Part shown: piece by piece, positions 24,497 to 32,492 of the stretch
Layout: every line of letters starts with the position of its first letter
How positions within the stretch are numbered: position 1 is the stretch's first letter
Origin: Protaetiibacter sp.
GTDB lineage: Bacteria; Actinomycetota; Actinomycetes; Actinomycetales; Microbacteriaceae
NCBI GenBank assembly: GCA_030150265.1
Contig: JASLGG010000006.1
Span: 1 to 47,508 of the forward strand
Direction: 5' to 3'
DNA length: 47,508 nucleotides
The notes under the pieces: model-generated
What the model saw: the letters and a program-made list of their open reading frames with translations, nothing else
Databases searched by the model: none
Told to the model about the DNA's origin: nothing
Translations under genes and position numbers: made by a program

Positions 24497-26404
24497 ATGG
24501 GGGACATGCCCGCGGATGTCGACGACCGCTCCCCGCAGAGCGAGGCCTTTGCGCGTCTCCTGCTCGAGAGCGGGCTCATCGGCCCGGAGGAGCTCGAGCT
24601 CGCCCGCGCCGCGAAGCGCCGCACGGGCGCGCACATCGACGACATCCTCGTCGCGCAGGGTCTCGTCTCGCCCGCGGCGCTGCGCGAGGTGATGGCGCGG
24701 GCGTGGGACGTGGAGCCGATCGACCTGGCGTCGACGCGCGTCGACACCGAGCTGATCCGTGCCGGGTCGGGTCAGCGCTACATCGCGGTGAACTGGATCC
24801 CCGTGCGCCGTGACCCCGACGGCGCGCTGCTCGTGGCGACGGCCCGCGTGCCGGATGCCGAGCGTGCGCAGGCGATCCGCGACGAGCTGGGCGAGCGGGT
24901 GCGCTTCGGGGCAGCGACCTCCTGGGAGATCCGCCAGCTCGTGCTGCGCAGCTACCGGGCCGAGATCGCCGACGAGGCCGCCAACGAGCTGTTCCGCCAG
25001 AACCCGGAGCTCTCGGCGCGGGTGACCTTCTCGCGCGGCCAGCAGATCGGCTTCCTCGCGGGGATCGCCGCGCTCGTGGTGCTCGCGATCCTGTGGCCGC
25101 TCCCGGTGCTCATCGGCGTCATCACGGCGATCTCGCTCGTCTTCCTCGCCGGCACCGCGTTCAAGTTCGCGGTCGCGTTGAAGGGGGCGCAGTACGACGT
25201 CGTGGAGCGGATCACCGCGCGTCAGGTGGCCGCGCTCGACGACCGCGACCTGCCCGTCTACACGGTGCTCGTGCCGGTCTTCCGCGAGGAGAACATCGTC
25301 GCACAGCTCGTCGGCAACCTCGGGAGGATCGACTACCCGGCCGAGAAGCTCGAGGTGCTCGTGCTCATCGAGGAGGAGGACGAGCTCACGCGCAACGCGC
25401 TCGCCGCGGCGAGCCCACCCCCGAACTTCCACGTCATCACGATCCCGAAGGGGCATCCGCAGACCAAGCCGCGCGCGTGCAACGTCGGACTGTTCTTCGC
25501 GAGCGGCGACTTCCTGGTGATCTACGACGCCGAGGACGCCCCCGATCCCGACCAGCTCAAGAAGGCCGTGATCGCGTTCCGGCGCGGCGGCGCCAAGACC
25601 GTCGTCGTGCAGGCCGCGCTGAACTACTTCAACGCGCACGAGAACCTCCTGACGCGGATGTTCACGCTCGAGTACGGCTACTGGTTCGGCTACATGCTCC
25701 CCGGCCTCGACGCCTACGACCTGCCGATCCCGCTCGGCGGCACCTCCAACCACTTCCGCACCTCCGCGCTCATCGAGCTCGGCGGCTGGGACCCCTACAA
25801 CGTCACGGAGGACGCCGATCTCGGCATCCGCGCGAGCGCGCTCGGCTACCGCGTCGGCGTGATCGACTCGACCACGATGGAGGAGGCCAACACCTCCATC
25901 CCGAACTTCGTGCGCCAGCGCAGCCGCTGGATCAAGGGCTACCTGCAGACCTCGCTCGTGCACGCCCGGCGCCCGGTGGCGCTCATCCGCGAGATCGGCA
26001 TCCGGCGCTTCGCGGCCTTCGCGCTGCTCATCGCGGGCACGCCGCTCACCTTCCTCGGCGTGCTGCCGCTCTATCTCGTGACGCTCGCGACGGTGCTCGT
26101 GCCGACCACGGTGCTGAGCGAGCTGTTCCCGGTCTGGCTGCTATGGCTCAGCCTGCTGAACTTCGTGCTCGGCAACGCCATCATGGTCTACCTGTCGATG
26201 ATGGGGCCGTTCAAGAAGGGCGACTTCGGGCTCATCCTGTGGGCGGTGCTCAACCCCGTCTACTGGATCCTGCACTCGGTCGCGTCGTACAAGGCGCTCT
26301 GGCAGCTCGTGACCAAGCCGCACTACTGGGAGAAGACCGTGCACGGTCTCACCAAGGTCGAGCACGGCGAACGGGCGGCCCAGAGCGCGGGGGCCGCGGC
26401 GTGA
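24497..26404 (+). CDS. GT2 glycosyltransferase with N-terminal T2SSE_N/MshEN-like domain
   Basis: A 635-residue membrane glycosyltransferase. Residues about 18-155 resemble the GspE/PulE N-terminal (MshEN) module: FARLLLESGLIGPEELELA, then DDILVAQGLVSPAALREVM. Two helices at about 180-225 follow. The GT2 catalytic domain (about 245-500) has the DXD-type DAED at 344-347, TED at 437-439 and QRSRW at 474-478, the pattern of processive cellulose/hyaluronan-type synthases. Further helices fill the C-terminus. NfrB and XagB proteins combine the same two modules. MshEN domains can bind c-di-GMP, so allosteric control of polysaccharide synthesis is plausible but unproven. The ATG at 24506 is an alternative start. 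Its stop overlaps the next gene by 4 bp. Confidence 0.87.
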   Translation: MGDMPADVDDRSPQSEAFARLLLESGLIGPEELELARAAKRRTGAHIDDILVAQGLVSPAALREVMARAWDVEPIDLASTRVDTELIRAGSGQRYIAVNWIPVRRDPDGALLVATARVPDAERAQAIRDELGERVRFGAATSWEIRQLVLRSYRAEIADEAANELFRQNPELSARVTFSRGQQIGFLAGIAALVVLAILWPLPVLIGVITAISLVFLAGTAFKFAVALKGAQYDVVERITARQVAALDDRDLPVYTVLVPVFREENIVAQLVGNLGRIDYPAEKLEVLVLIEEEDELTRNALAAASPPPNFHVITIPKGHPQTKPRACNVGLFFASGDFLVIYDAEDAPDPDQLKKAVIAFRRGGAKTVVVQAALNYFNAHENLLTRMFTLEYGYWFGYMLPGLDAYDLPIPLGGTSNHFRTSALIELGGWDPYNVTEDADLGIRASALGYRVGVIDSTTMEEANTSIPNFVRQRSRWIKGYLQTSLVHARRPVALIREIGIRRFAAFALLIAGTPLTFLGVLPLYLVTLATVLVPTTVLSELFPVWLLWLSLLNFVLGNAIMVYLSMMGPFKKGDFGLILWAVLNPVYWILHSVASYKALWQLVTKPHYWEKTVHGLTKVEHGERAAQSAGAAA

Positions 26405-27576
26405 CCGCCGAGGCCCAGCTGCTGCGGCCGCGCGACCGCCGCGGACGGCGGCCGGAGCGCACGCGACTCGACGCGTTCCCGCGGGACCCGGTGGCCCGGT
26501 GGGCGGTGCGCCTCGGCTTCGCCGTGCCGTTCGTGGTCGCCGCGCTCCTGCTCGGCGGTGCCGCGGGCGTCGACACCCCGAACCAGGCGCTGCTCGACCG
26601 CATCGGCGAGATCGACTGGACCCGCGCGGACGCCGACTGGATCGGGCGGATCTACCCGCCGCTGTCCACCCTGATCGCGATCGCGATGCCCGGCGGCCGC
26701 ATCGGGCTCTCGATCGCCGGGGGACTGGTCGCCGGGTTCCTGCTGCAGAAGATGCTCGAGACCCTCGTGCAGCGGCACTTCCCGGTCTCGACGACGGTGA
26801 TCCTCATGCTGGCGCTCGCGGCGAACCCGCTGTTCTTCTACACGAGCCTCGAGTCCTTCGCCTCCTTCCTCGGCCTCACGCTCTTCGGCCTGGGCCTCTC
26901 CGACGCGATGCGCTTCGTGGTGTGGCGCAACACGCGCTCGGGCTTCCGCTCCGGCCTCCTGCTGATGATGTCCGTGCTCTCGGGGCCCTCGGGCGTGCTC
27001 TACGTCACCACGACCGCGCTCTCGACCCCGTTCCTGCAGCTGGGCCGCCGGGGGCAGCCCGGTGCGCGAGGCGCCAACCTGCTCGTCGTGATCTTCCCGA
27101 CGGTGGCCGCCCTCGGCTCCGTGCTGCTGCTCGACCTGCTGTTCCTCGGACGACCGCTCGCGGCGACGGCGGATGCGCTCGGCGAGGACATCCCCGAGCG
27201 CTGGCATCAGCTCGGCACCGTGCTGTTCTCGCCCTCGGGTGCGCTGCTCGCGGCCCCGGTGCTGTGCGCCTGGGCGGTCGCGCTCATCGTGCGCCGCCCG
27301 GGAGCGATCGCGGTCTCGACCCTCTCCTTCGCGGCGGTGCTCGGGGCGTACGTGCTGGGACTCCTGCCGCCCGCGACCGCCGGCGTCATCTACATCCTCT
27401 TCGCGCTGCTCGCGATCGCGCTCATCCCGACCGCGCGGGGTCGCTGGTCGCTCCCGCTCATCGACGCGGTGGCGATCGCGCTCCTCGCGATCGGCTGGAT
27501 CGACGCGCTCCAGCGGCCCGTGATCCTGAACTGGCTCTCGGCGATCGGAGGGGCACTCGGCCTGTCGGCGGGCTGA
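26401..27576 (+). CDS. Polytopic membrane protein coupled to the glycosyltransferase
   Basis: A 391-residue unrecognised membrane protein with about 10 hydrophobic segments after a basic N-terminus (LLRPRDRRGRRPERTRLDAF). The first large outside loop is acidic and aromatic (DRIGEIDWTRADADWIGRI, then YPPLSTLIA), recalling GT-C glycosyltransferases and polymer export partners. A second loop has PERWHQLGTVLFSPSG. The GTG start overlaps the glycosyltransferase stop as GTGA, so the two are translated together and probably act together at the membrane. GT-C activity is inference only; no family is securely recognised. Confidence 0.85.
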   Translation: MTAEAQLLRPRDRRGRRPERTRLDAFPRDPVARWAVRLGFAVPFVVAALLLGGAAGVDTPNQALLDRIGEIDWTRADADWIGRIYPPLSTLIAIAMPGGRIGLSIAGGLVAGFLLQKMLETLVQRHFPVSTTVILMLALAANPLFFYTSLESFASFLGLTLFGLGLSDAMRFVVWRNTRSGFRSGLLLMMSVLSGPSGVLYVTTTALSTPFLQLGRRGQPGARGANLLVVIFPTVAALGSVLLLDLLFLGRPLAATADALGEDIPERWHQLGTVLFSPSGALLAAPVLCAWAVALIVRRPGAIAVSTLSFAAVLGAYVLGLLPPATAGVIYILFALLAIALIPTARGRWSLPLIDAVAIALLAIGWIDALQRPVILNWLSAIGGALGLSAG

Positions 27577-27595
27577 GGGGGCTCACCGCGTGCAG

Positions 27596-27601
27596 TAGCG
27601 T
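27596..27601 (+). promoter_or_regulatory. -10 box of the DUF2510/DUF805 gene, leaderless arrangement
   Basis: TAGCGT fits TANNNT and ends 6 nt before the GTG start. There is no Shine-Dalgarno, which supports a leaderless mRNA. It separates this gene from the glycosyltransferase pair upstream. Confidence 0.5.
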
Positions 27602-27607
27602 CGAAGC

Positions 27608-28264
27608 GTGACCGACGGCACCGCGAACATCCCGCCCGGCTGGTATCCGGATGCGCAGGCGCCGGGCGGGGAGCGGTGGTGGGACGGCGTCGGCTGGACC
27701 GAGTTCCGCCGCGCGGCCGTCACGACGCCCGCCCCTCGGGTCGTCCCGGGCTACGCGCCCGCCGCCGCGCTCGGGCACGCACCGTATGCAGGCTACGACC
27801 CGCGGCGGCCGACGCCGCTGTGGGCGCCGCTCTACGGGGCCTCGATGGCGCAGGCGTGGAGCAGGTTCTGGCGGAAGTACGCCGACTTCACCGGCCGCGC
27901 CTCGCGCTCCGAGTACTGGTTCGCCTACCTCTGGATGGCCCTGCTCGGCTTCGGCAGCTACGTCCTGCTCGCCGTGCTGCTCGCCGCGTTCGGCGGCGTG
28001 CTCTCCACGACGAGCGGCTCGAGCGGAGCCGGCTCGGTCGCGGCGATCGTCCTGGGCGTCTTCGGCCTGCTGTGGATGGGCGGCTACCTCGCGGCGATCG
28101 TGCCCCTCATCGCGGTGAGCGTGCGGCGGCTGCACGACGCCGGATACTCGGGCCTCTACTACCTGATGGGGTTCATCCCGCTCGTGGGCGGCATCCTGCT
28201 GCTCGTCTACCTGGCCTCGGAGTCCCGTCCCCACGGCGCGATGTACGACGTGCCCCGGGCCTGA
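27608..28264 (+). CDS. DUF2510-DUF805 membrane protein
   Basis: A 218-residue protein. Residues 9-33 form a DUF2510 module (PPGWYPDAQAPGGERWWDGV), common at the N-termini of actinobacterial membrane proteins. A proline/tyrosine-rich linker follows, then a DUF805 domain from about 85 (FWRKYADFTGRASRSEYWF) with three or four helices and the hallmark VSVRRLHDAGYSG near the C-terminus. Molecular function is unknown; DUF805 proteins are inner-membrane proteins. The GTG start has its own -10 box 6 nt away. Confidence 0.9.
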   Translation: MTDGTANIPPGWYPDAQAPGGERWWDGVGWTEFRRAAVTTPAPRVVPGYAPAAALGHAPYAGYDPRRPTPLWAPLYGASMAQAWSRFWRKYADFTGRASRSEYWFAYLWMALLGFGSYVLLAVLLAAFGGVLSTTSGSSGAGSVAAIVLGVFGLLWMGGYLAAIVPLIAVSVRRLHDAGYSGLYYLMGFIPLVGGILLLVYLASESRPHGAMYDVPRA

Positions 28265-28304
28265 GGGCCGGAGACCGGCGACGGGAACGGCCCCGCGCCG
28301 CCGG

Positions 28305-28310
28305 TACAGT
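28305..28310 (+). promoter_or_regulatory. -10 box of thrS, leaderless arrangement
   Basis: TACAGT fits TANNNT and ends 7 nt before the thrS ATG. The intervening TGGGGGA is too close to the ATG for a normal Shine-Dalgarno. A leaderless transcript leaves no room for a T-box, consistent with none being seen. Confidence 0.5.
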
Positions 28311-28317
28311 TGGGGGA

Positions 28318-30273
28318 ATGAGCGCGCAGACCGGTTTCGACCTGTTCCCCGACCGCGCCGTGATCGCGATCCGCGTGAACGGCGAGCTCAAGGACAAGGC
28401 GACCACGGTCACCGAGACGGATGCCGTGGAGCCCGTCGAGATCGGCTCGCCCGACGGCCTGAACATCCTGCGGCACTCGACCGCGCACGTCATGGCGCAG
28501 GCCGTGCAGCGCATCAACCCGGAGGCGAAGCTCGGCATCGGCCCGCCCGTCCAGGACGGCTTCTACTACGACTTCGACGTCGCCGAGCACTTCTCGCCCG
28601 ACGACCTCGCCGCGGTCTCGAAGGAGATGGACCGCATCATCCGCTCCGGCCAGCGCTTCGTGCGTCGGGTCGTGACCGAGGACGAGGCGCGCGCCGAGCT
28701 CGCGGGGGAGCCGTACAAGCTCGAGCTCATCGGCCTCAAGGGGGGCGCGGCGTCCGGCAAGGACGGCGAGAGCGTCGAGGTCGGCGCCGGCGAGCTCACG
28801 ATCTACGACAACGTCGACCGCGACGGGAACACCGCGTGGAAGGACCTCTGCCGCGGTCCGCACGTGCCCAACACGGGGGCGCTCGGCGCCTACAAGCTCA
28901 CCCGCGTGGCCGCCGCCTACTGGCGCGGCTCGGAGAAGAACCCGCAGCTGCAGCGGCTCTACGGCACCGCGTGGCCGAGCAAGGACGAGCTGCGCGCCTA
29001 CCTCGAGCGCATCGAGGAGGCCGCGAAGCGCGACCACCGCAAGCTGGGGCGCGAGCTCGACCTGTTCAGCTTCCCGGACGAGATCGGCTCGGGGCTGTCG
29101 GTCTGGCACCCCCGCGGCGGGACCGTGCGCATGGAGATGGAGCAGCACGCGCGCCGCCGCCACATCGCCGCCGGCTACACCTACGTGTACACGCCGCACA
29201 TCGCCAAGGAGGACCTCTTCCTCCAGTCGAACCACCTCGTCACCTACCGCGACGGCATGTTCCCGCCGATCGTGATGGACGAGGAGCGCGACGACGAGGG
29301 CAACGTCACCAGGCAGGGTCAGGACTACTACCTGAAGCCCATGAACTGCCCGATGCACATCCTGATCTACAAGGAGCGCGCGCGCAGCTACCGCGACCTC
29401 CCGATGCGTCTCGCCGAGAACGGCACGGTCTACCGCAACGAGCTCTCGGGCGCACTGCACGGGCTGACCCGCGTGCGCGGCTTCACCCAGGACGACTCGC
29501 ACCTCTTCGTGACCCCCGAGCAACTCGAGGGCGAGGCGACCAAGGTCCTCGAGTTCGTGATCTCGATGCTGCGCGACTTCGGTCTCGACGACTTCGAACT
29601 CGAGCTCTCGATGCGCGACGACGAGAAGTCGAAGTGGATCGGCTCGGACGAGTTCTGGGAGTACTCGACGAACGCGCTGCGGAACGTCGCGCGCGCGAGC
29701 GGGCTCAAGCTCACCGAGATGCCGGGCGAGGCCGCGTTCTACGGGCCGAAGATCGACCTCAAGACCCGCGACGCGCTCGGCCGCACCTGGCAGCTCTCGA
29801 CCGTTCAGGTCGACCCGAACCTGCCGGAGCGCTTCGACCTCGAGTTCACCGACCGCGACGGGCAGAAGAAGCGGCCCATCATGATCCACCGGGCGCTGTT
29901 CGGCTCGATCGAGCGCTTCTTCGCGATCCTGCTCGAGCACTACGCGGGCGCCTTCCCGGCGTGGCTCGCACCCGTGCAGGTCGTGGGTGTGCCGGTCGCG
30001 GAGGAGTTCGCCGACTACCTCGGGGACATCGTCGACCGCCTGCGGGCGGACGGCGTGCGCGCCGAGCTCGATGCGAGCGACGAGCGGATGCAGAAGAAGA
30101 TCCGCACCCACACCCTCATGAAGGTGCCGTTCCAGCTCATCGCGGGCGGCCAGGACCGCGACGCGGGCACGGTGAGCTTCCGGTTCCGCGACGGACGTCA
30201 GGACAACGGCATCCCGGTCGACGAGGCCGTGCGCCGCATCCGCGAGGCGATCGACACGCACGCCCAGGTGTGA
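28318..30273 (+). CDS. thrS: Threonine--tRNA ligase
   Basis: A 651-residue class II synthetase that charges tRNA-Thr, with an N2 editing domain that clears Ser-tRNA-Thr. The editing domain has LRHSTAHVMAQAVQRI and CRGPHVPNTG; the catalytic core has the zinc cysteine in LKPMNCPMHILIYK, plus HGLTRVRGFTQDDSHLF and YGPKIDLKTRDALGR. The anticodon domain runs from about 555 (APVQVVGVPVAEEF). The N-terminal TGS-like region before LRHSTAHV is only about 57 residues, so it is trimmed. The start ATG is placed by the -10 box and MSAQTGFDLF. It overlaps or abuts the HIT gene downstream. Confidence 0.97.
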   Translation: MSAQTGFDLFPDRAVIAIRVNGELKDKATTVTETDAVEPVEIGSPDGLNILRHSTAHVMAQAVQRINPEAKLGIGPPVQDGFYYDFDVAEHFSPDDLAAVSKEMDRIIRSGQRFVRRVVTEDEARAELAGEPYKLELIGLKGGAASGKDGESVEVGAGELTIYDNVDRDGNTAWKDLCRGPHVPNTGALGAYKLTRVAAAYWRGSEKNPQLQRLYGTAWPSKDELRAYLERIEEAAKRDHRKLGRELDLFSFPDEIGSGLSVWHPRGGTVRMEMEQHARRRHIAAGYTYVYTPHIAKEDLFLQSNHLVTYRDGMFPPIVMDEERDDEGNVTRQGQDYYLKPMNCPMHILIYKERARSYRDLPMRLAENGTVYRNELSGALHGLTRVRGFTQDDSHLFVTPEQLEGEATKVLEFVISMLRDFGLDDFELELSMRDDEKSKWIGSDEFWEYSTNALRNVARASGLKLTEMPGEAAFYGPKIDLKTRDALGRTWQLSTVQVDPNLPERFDLEFTDRDGQKKRPIMIHRALFGSIERFFAILLEHYAGAFPAWLAPVQVVGVPVAEEFADYLGDIVDRLRADGVRAELDASDERMQKKIRTHTLMKVPFQLIAGGQDRDAGTVSFRFRDGRQDNGIPVDEAVRRIREAIDTHAQV

Positions 30274-30278
30274 CGACG

Positions 30279-30845
30279 ATGCGCGACTACGACGGCACCG
30301 AGTATCCCGGCGCGGAGCCGTCGACCGCGTTCGCGGGGATGCCCGACGGCTTCGGCCGGCTGTGGACGCCGCACCGCATCGCCTACATCGAGCAGGGCGG
30401 GGGGGCACCGGGCGACGAGTGCGTGTTCTGCACCGCCCCGAGCCTCTCCGACGAGGAGGCGCTCATCGTGCACCGCGGCGAGACGGCCTACGCGCTGCTC
30501 AACCTGTTCCCGTACAACAGCGGCCACCTTCTCGTGGTGCCGTACCGGCACATCGCCACCTACGACGAAGCGGATGCCGCGGAGGTCGCCGAGATCGGCG
30601 CGATCACCCAGACGGCGATGCGCGTCATCCGGCAGACCTCGCACGCGGACGGCTTCAACATCGGCATGAACCAGGGGGCCATCGCGGGGGCCGGCATCGC
30701 GGCGCACCTGCACCAGCACGTCGTGCCGCGTTGGGCCACCGACGCCAACTTCTTCCCGATCATCGCGCGCACCAAGGCGCTGCCGAGGCTGCTGGGCGAG
30801 GTGCGTCAGGAGATCGCCGAGGCCTGGCCCGCGCCCGCTGGTTGA
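30279..30845 (+). CDS. HIT-family nucleotide hydrolase/transferase
   Basis: A 188-residue histidine-triad protein of the Ap4A phosphorylase-like type found next to thrS in actinobacteria. The triad is AAHLHQHVVPRW; the N-terminal FGRLWTPHRIAYIEQ and DECVFC (possible zinc pair) and FNIGMNQGAIAGAG are family features. An alternative GTG start at 30270 would overlap the thrS stop as GTGA; the ATG at 30279 is kept because AGGTG lies 8 nt upstream. The C-terminal codons run into a repeat-like element at 30837-30874. Likely co-transcribed with thrS. Confidence 0.92.
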   Translation: MRDYDGTEYPGAEPSTAFAGMPDGFGRLWTPHRIAYIEQGGGAPGDECVFCTAPSLSDEEALIVHRGETAYALLNLFPYNSGHLLVVPYRHIATYDEADAAEVAEIGAITQTAMRVIRQTSHADGFNIGMNQGAIAGAGIAAHLHQHVVPRWATDANFFPIIARTKALPRLLGEVRQEIAEAWPAPAG

Positions 30846-30874
30846 GCAGCCCCGCAGGGCCGTGTCGAGACCGC
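30837..30874. repeat. Candidate dispersed REP-like element at the HIT 3' end
   Basis: GCTGGTTGAGCAG-CCCCGCAGGG-CCGTGTCGAGACC spans the HIT stop codon and the gap before convergent pdxY. The core GCCC-CGCA-GGGC forms a hairpin. From memory, similar GGTTGAG...TCGAGACC sequences are scattered between genes in Microbacteriaceae. Only this copy was seen here. It may also terminate both convergent genes. Confidence 0.4.
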
Positions 30875-30879
30875 GGCGC

Positions 30880-31743
30880 TCAGCGCAGCTGCCGCACCTC
30901 GAACTGCATGCGCGGGTGGGCGTAGTACTCCTGCGACTCGACGAGCTGCAGCTCGCGCTCGCCCGACTCCTGGGTGGTGCGCAACAGGTCCCAGACGCTC
31001 GAGGTGGTGCGCGCCAGGGCCTCCGCCGCGTCGCGCGTGCGCAGGTAGTGCGCCGTGAAGAGCGCCGCCGTCACGTCGCCCGATCCGTTGGCCTTGAGCG
31101 GCAGCAGCGGCGTCGTCACGATCCAGGCCCCGGCGTCGTCGACCGCCATCATCTCGATCGTGTCGGGGTCGCGGTCGGGTCGCTCGACGCTCGTCACGAG
31201 CACCGTCGTCGGCCCCATCGCGCGCGCCGCGTCGACGGAGTCGAGGGTCGACTCGATCGTGTCGGGCTCGGTCTCGGTGAGGAAGCCGAGCTCGAACTGG
31301 TTCGGCGTGATGAGGTCGGCCACCGGGACCACCCGCTCGCGCAGCAGCACGGGGATCGCGGGCGCGACGAAGCATCCGGACTTCGCGTTGCCCATCACGG
31401 GGTCGCACGCGTAGATCGCGTCGGGGTTGGCGGCCTTCACGCGGGCGACGGCGTCGATGATCACGTCGCCGATGCCCTCCGAGCCCTGATAGCCCGAGAG
31501 CACGGCGTCGATGCCGGGGAACGCCCCGCGCTCCTCGACGCCCGTGATGACGCCGCGCACCTCCTCGGGCGGGATGAGCGGGCCGCGCCAGGCGCCGTAT
31601 CCCGTGTGGTTGGAGAAGTTCACCGTGTAGACCGGCAGCACCTCCACGCCGATGCGCTGCAGGGGGAACACCGCGGCGGAGTTGCCGACGTGACCGTAGG
31701 CGACGGCTGACTGGATCGAGAGGATCTTCACCCGCACGATCAT
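30880..31743 (-). CDS. pdxY: Pyridoxal kinase PdxY
   Basis: Phosphorylates pyridoxal in the vitamin B6 salvage pathway (cytosolic, ribokinase-like fold). 287 residues, the same length as E. coli PdxY. Signature features are VKILSIQSAVAYGHVGNSAA, the Asn-rich YTVNFSNHTGYGAWRG, YACDPVMGN, LITPNQFELGFLT and the catalytic LKANGSGDVTAALF with the GSGD aspartate. ATG 31743 is used; GTG 31731 (VKILSIQS) is an alternative that matches most family N-termini. Divergent from the small membrane protein gene across a 71-bp gap with GGCATG repeats. Confidence 0.95.
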   Translation of the reverse strand: MIVRVKILSIQSAVAYGHVGNSAAVFPLQRIGVEVLPVYTVNFSNHTGYGAWRGPLIPPEEVRGVITGVEERGAFPGIDAVLSGYQGSEGIGDVIIDAVARVKAANPDAIYACDPVMGNAKSGCFVAPAIPVLLRERVVPVADLITPNQFELGFLTETEPDTIESTLDSVDAARAMGPTTVLVTSVERPDRDPDTIEMMAVDDAGAWIVTTPLLPLKANGSGDVTAALFTAHYLRTRDAAEALARTTSSVWDLLRTTQESGERELQLVESQEYYAHPRMQFEVRQLR

Positions 31744-31802
31744 GCCACCGCGCGGCACGGGCGACAGCGGTCCGCCTGCGCGCGAGTGGCATGAGTGCAC
31801 GG

Positions 31803-31808
31803 CATGCT
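31803..31808 (+). promoter_or_regulatory. Possible -10 box upstream of the 214-aa membrane protein gene
   Basis: CATGCT (one mismatch at the first base of TANNNT) ends 6 nt before ATG 31815, the spacing of the leaderless genes in this window. It overlaps the second plus-strand GGCATG repeat. Confidence 0.3.
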
Positions 31809-31814
31809 GGGCGC

Positions 31815-32459
31815 ATGAGCCTCTACGCCGACTTCGGGCCGCGTCGCACGCGGCAGATCATCGCCGACGCCCTCGCTCTCGCCGTCATCGTCGTGGCGAT
31901 CGCGCTGGGTGTCGCCGTCCGCAACGCGATCGCGGCGCTCGGCGGCGTGTGGGCGCAGCTCGAGGATGCGGGCACCGGGTTCGAGGGCACGATGGGTGAG
32001 ATCGGCGAGACGCTCGGCGGCGTGCCTCTCATCGGCGGCGGCATCCGCGGCCCCTTCGACGCGGCGTCCGGCGCCGGCGGCACTCTCGCGGATGCGGGAC
32101 GCACCGGGCAGGCGGCGGTCGAGACGCTCGCCACGCTCGCCGGCCTCGGCGTCGCCCTGCTGCCGATCGCGATCGCGCTGATCGTGTGGCTCTGGCCGCG
32201 CATCCGTTTCGTGCGGCGCTCGATCGAGACCCGCGCGCTGCTCCGGCTCGAGGGCGGCGAGCAGCTGCTCGCGCTCCGCGCTCTCGACGACGTGCGCGCG
32301 TCGGAGCTCGCCCGGATCTCGCCGCGTGCGTTCACGGCCTGGCGCGAGGGGGAGCCGACCGTGGTGCGCGCCCTCGCGGCGCTCGAGGCCCGGGATGCGG
32401 GGGTGCGGCTGGGGGAGCGCCGGGCGCCCGCGACGGTGGCGCCCGCGGCACGCGGTTAG
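31815..32459 (+). CDS. Hypothetical membrane protein with two helices
   Basis: A 214-residue protein with membrane helices at about 17-38 and 105-127. The 65 residues between them are glycine- and aspartate-rich and should lie outside (VPLIGGGIRGPFDAASGAGG). The C-terminal 85 residues are cytoplasmic and hold an Arg/Leu-rich helix and ALRALDDVRASELARISP. No family is recognised, and no signal peptide is cleavable by eye. ATG 31815 is preferred to ATG 31791 because of the spacing to a possible -10 box. Its stop codon lies within the yebC -10 box. Confidence 0.8.
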   Translation: MSLYADFGPRRTRQIIADALALAVIVVAIALGVAVRNAIAALGGVWAQLEDAGTGFEGTMGEIGETLGGVPLIGGGIRGPFDAASGAGGTLADAGRTGQAAVETLATLAGLGVALLPIAIALIVWLWPRIRFVRRSIETRALLRLEGGEQLLALRALDDVRASELARISPRAFTAWREGEPTVVRALAALEARDAGVRLGERRAPATVAPAARG

Positions 32460-32462
32460 ACT
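32457..32462 (+). promoter_or_regulatory. -10 box of yebC (and possibly ruvC)
   Basis: TAGACT fits TANNNT and begins with the TAG stop of the upstream gene. It would give a leader of about 24 nt with the GAGAGGAG ribosome-binding site before GTG 32493. Confidence 0.5.
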
Positions 32463-32492
32463 GGCCGGCGGATTTTCTTCGAGAGGAGCACC

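Noticed and set aside
28173..30408. T-box or other amino-acid riboswitch upstream of thrS
   Set aside because: Only about 50 bp lie between genes and the -10 box sits 7 nt from the ATG, so there is no leader to hold one.
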